NCBI RefSeq assembly: GCF_000282635.1
Contig: NZ_AKIW01000027.1
Coordinates: forward strand, 58,471-122,470
Reading direction: 5' to 3'
DNA: 64,000 bases
Source of the DNA: Variovorax sp. CF313
GTDB taxonomy: Bacteria; Pseudomonadota; Gammaproteobacteria; Burkholderiales; Burkholderiaceae_C
A program made the position numbers and the translations under genes. The first letter of the stretch is position 1; every line of letters begins with the position of its first letter. Of this stretch, positions 62,531-64,000 are shown in pieces. The notes beneath the pieces are model-generated. The model saw only the letters and a list, made by a program, of their open reading frames with translations. It made no database searches and was not told where the DNA came from.

Positions 62531-64000
62531 TTACTTCCACTTCCAGCCGATGCCGGCGTTGATGCCCCACTCCTTGCCCGTGGTCGTCAGGCCCGCGCCC
62601 CAGGACATCTTGCCGTCATCGGACAGCGCCTTGAATGTCAGCGCAACGGCGCTGTAGCCCTTGTAGCTGCCGAGACCCACGCCCACGGTCTTTTCGCCGG
62701 GGTACAGCGTCGGCAGGTACGTGCCCGACATCGCGAAGGCCATGGCCGTGCCCGAGTAGGCGATGCGCGCCACGTCGCCGACCTGTCCCTTCACCTGGTT
62801 CAGCTGGTTCAGGTTCACGGCGTCCGTCGGCAGCACGCCCGGCGCCACGTTGCTGATGCGCGTGCCGCCCGGTGCCTGCCCGCCGCCCAGCGTGACCTGG
62901 TTGTAGTTGACCGAGCCGTCCGGGTTGGTCGCGTACTGCACGCCGCCGGCCGCAACCGCATTGGCCGTGGCCCTCAATTGCGCCACGTTGGTGGCGTCGC
63001 TGTCGGCCGTACCTGCCGCCACGCCGGTGATCTGGCGATACTGGCCGGAGGCCGCATCGCCCACCGACACCGCGGCCTGCGTGCTGGTGGTTGCCCTGAT
63101 GGCCGCCGCCTGCTGCGCCGTCGCGCTGCCCGGCACGTAGCCGGCCACACCCGCCGCGGTGGAAGCCACCGAGCCCGAGCCCAGCGCCACGCCGCCGCTT
63201 TGCTGCACGATGGCGCCGAAGCCGATGGCCGTGCCCTTGGAAATGTTCTGCGCCTGGCTCAGCGCCGTACCGCCTGCGTCGGCGTTGTCGCCCAGCGCCA
63301 CGCCACCGCCGCCTGCGCGGGAGTTCACACCAATGGCCTGCGAGCCCGTGGCCAGCGCCCCGGTACCGATGGCGATCGCGTTCGCACCCGTCGCCTGGGC
63401 GCCGAAGCCCACCGCCACCGCGCCGTCGGCCGTGGCCCGGGCGCCGTTGCCGGCTGCAAACGAGTTGGCGCCGCTGGCCACCGATTGCGGGCCGATCGCC
63501 ACGGCTTCCTGGCCAGAGGCTTGGGCATCCGCCGCCGTCGAGTTGGCGTGGAAGTACTTGGTGCCGGTGTTGTAGATGTTGTTGACCGACGTGCTCAGGC
63601 TGTTGACGTTGACGTTGGTCGTGCTCAGGCTGGTCGACAGGCTGCCGACACCGGTCGACAGACTGGTGATGCCGCTGGTCGCGGTGCTCAGGCCCGTCGA
63701 GGTCGAAGTCGACAGGCTGGCCACGTTGCTGTTCGTCGTGCTCAGGCCGGTGGACAGGCTGCTGATGCTGCTCGTCGCCGTGCTCAGGCCGGTCGAAGTC
63801 GAGGTCGACAGGCTGGCCACGTTGCTGTTCGTCGTGCTCAAGCCAGTCGACAGGCTGCTGATGCCGCTCGTCGCGGTGCTCAGGCCCGTGGACAGGCTGT
63901 CGACCGTGCTCGACACCGTGCTCAGGCCGGTGGACAGGCTGCTGATGCCGCTGGTCGCGGTGCTCAGACCTGTGGAGGTCGAGGTCGACAGGCTGGTCAC
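62531..64000 (-). CDS. YadA-type trimeric autotransporter adhesin, C-terminal part (5' end outside window)
   Basis: 489 residues visible and open at the window edge. In order: a Ser/Thr-rich coiled-coil stalk (~residues 1-145), YadA head repeats (~165-285; e.g. AVAVGFGAQATGANAIAIG), further linker and neck segments with the conserved DAVNLNQLNQV, and the ~90-residue YadA membrane anchor ending in GWKWK. Each subunit contributes four strands to a 12-stranded pore in the outer membrane. Unusual order: stalk before head repeats suggests more head/stalk segments upstream. The DNA coding the stalk is nearly perfect tandem repeats. Confidence 0.93.
   Translation of the reverse strand: MTSLSTSTSTGLSTATSGISSLSTGLSTVSSTVDSLSTGLSTATSGISSLSTGLSTTNSNVASLSTSTSTGLSTATSSISSLSTGLSTTNSNVASLSTSTSTGLSTATSGITSLSTGVGSLSTSLSTTNVNVNSLSTSVNNIYNTGTKYFHANSTAADAQASGQEAVAIGPQSVASGANSFAAGNGARATADGAVAVGFGAQATGANAIAIGTGALATGSQAIGVNSRAGGGGVALGDNADAGGTALSQAQNISKGTAIGFGAIVQQSGGVALGSGSVASTAAGVAGYVPGSATAQQAAAIRATTSTQAAVSVGDAASGQYRQITGVAAGTADSDATNVAQLRATANAVAAGGVQYATNPDGSVNYNQVTLGGGQAPGGTRISNVAPGVLPTDAVNLNQLNQVKGQVGDVARIAYSGTAMAFAMSGTYLPTLYPGEKTVGVGLGSYKGYSAVALTFKALSDDGKMSWGAGLTTTGKEWGINAGIGWKWK
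63602..63994 (-). repeat. Tandem repeats coding the adhesin stalk
   Basis: Units of 42 bp (14 residues, SLSTGLSTATSGIS type) and 54 bp (18 residues, SLSTSTSTGLSTATSGIS type). Order from the N-terminal side: 18, 14, 14, 14, 18, 14, 18, then a short unit and a diverged 14. A composite 96 bp unit (18+14) recurs. Sequence between copies is nearly identical, so slippage or recombination could change stalk length. Confidence 0.9.

Noticed and set aside
63602..63994. CRISPR array
   Set aside because: The repeats are in frame, adjacent without spacers, and encode the coiled-coil stalk of the adhesin.

Overview
The window is a 64 kb stretch of a very GC-rich, densely packed bacterial chromosome. Gene content and order (rpsP-rimM-trmD-rplS, purM / AI-2E permease / hda / pcnB / folK, argD-argF beside DUF3579 / rpsT / murJ / SirB1, htpX-like peptidase / phhB / rsgA) are those of a betaproteobacterium. 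The kynurenine operon, the Rieske aromatic cluster and the accessory genes point to Comamonadaceae, most likely Variovorax or a close relative. That placement is inference from content, not a database result. No rRNA, tRNA, prophage, insertion sequence or CRISPR array was recognised. No gap between genes exceeds about 260 bases.

Region 1 (1-13,000) is a catabolic island. A MarR regulator (8757-9239, +) is divergent from a minus-strand operon encoding a two-subunit indolepyruvate-type 2-oxoacid oxidoreductase, a ferredoxin-fused reductase, Rieske oxygenase alpha and beta subunits, an acyl-CoA ligase and a thiolase-fold protein cut by the left edge. A second minus-strand operon (9258-13,000) encodes an opine-dehydrogenase-like protein, a 3-hydroxyacyl-CoA dehydrogenase, a degenerate alpha/beta-hydrolase and a quinone-oxidoreductase-like protein. 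The set matches what I remember of the Variovorax iad auxin (indole-3-acetate) degradation locus. The gene set suggests a route IAA -> dioxindole-acetate -> its CoA ester -> isatin + acetyl-CoA -> isatinate -> anthraniloyl-CoA.

Region 2 (13,000-33,000) is mostly housekeeping: RNA helicase, orn, a Ste24-like peptidase, phhB, rsgA, hisC, a CbiB-like membrane protein, a Nudix hydrolase, the rpsP operon, phosphate transport (PiT + DUF47), folK-pcnB, hda, purM and an AI-2E permease.

Region 3 (33,000-42,300) has a cysteine hydrolase / PfpI / GlxA set, an M14 carboxypeptidase, an ECF42-type sigma factor with two YciI-like partners and a recognisable target promoter, a VOC protein, SirB1 and murJ.

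Region 4 (42,300-58,000) has rpsT, argD-argF, the tryptophan-to-anthranilate operon (kynB-kynU-unknown-kynA), an ankyrin/SMI1-like protein, a flavin monooxygenase, feoA-feoB with a small Cys-rich membrane protein, a phosphodiesterase and aconitase.

Region 5 (58,000-64,000) has an XRE regulator, a small exported protein, two tandem DUF2827 glycosyltransferase-like proteins and the C-terminal part of a YadA-type trimeric autotransporter whose Ser/Thr-rich stalk is built from exact repeats.

Three copies of a structured ~92 bp intergenic repeat lie at 6286, 45,427 and 52,137. The most interesting signals are the auxin-type cluster with its Cys-less thiolase and triad-less hydrolase, the adhesin plus DUF2827 pair, the dispersed repeat and the ECF42 promoter.
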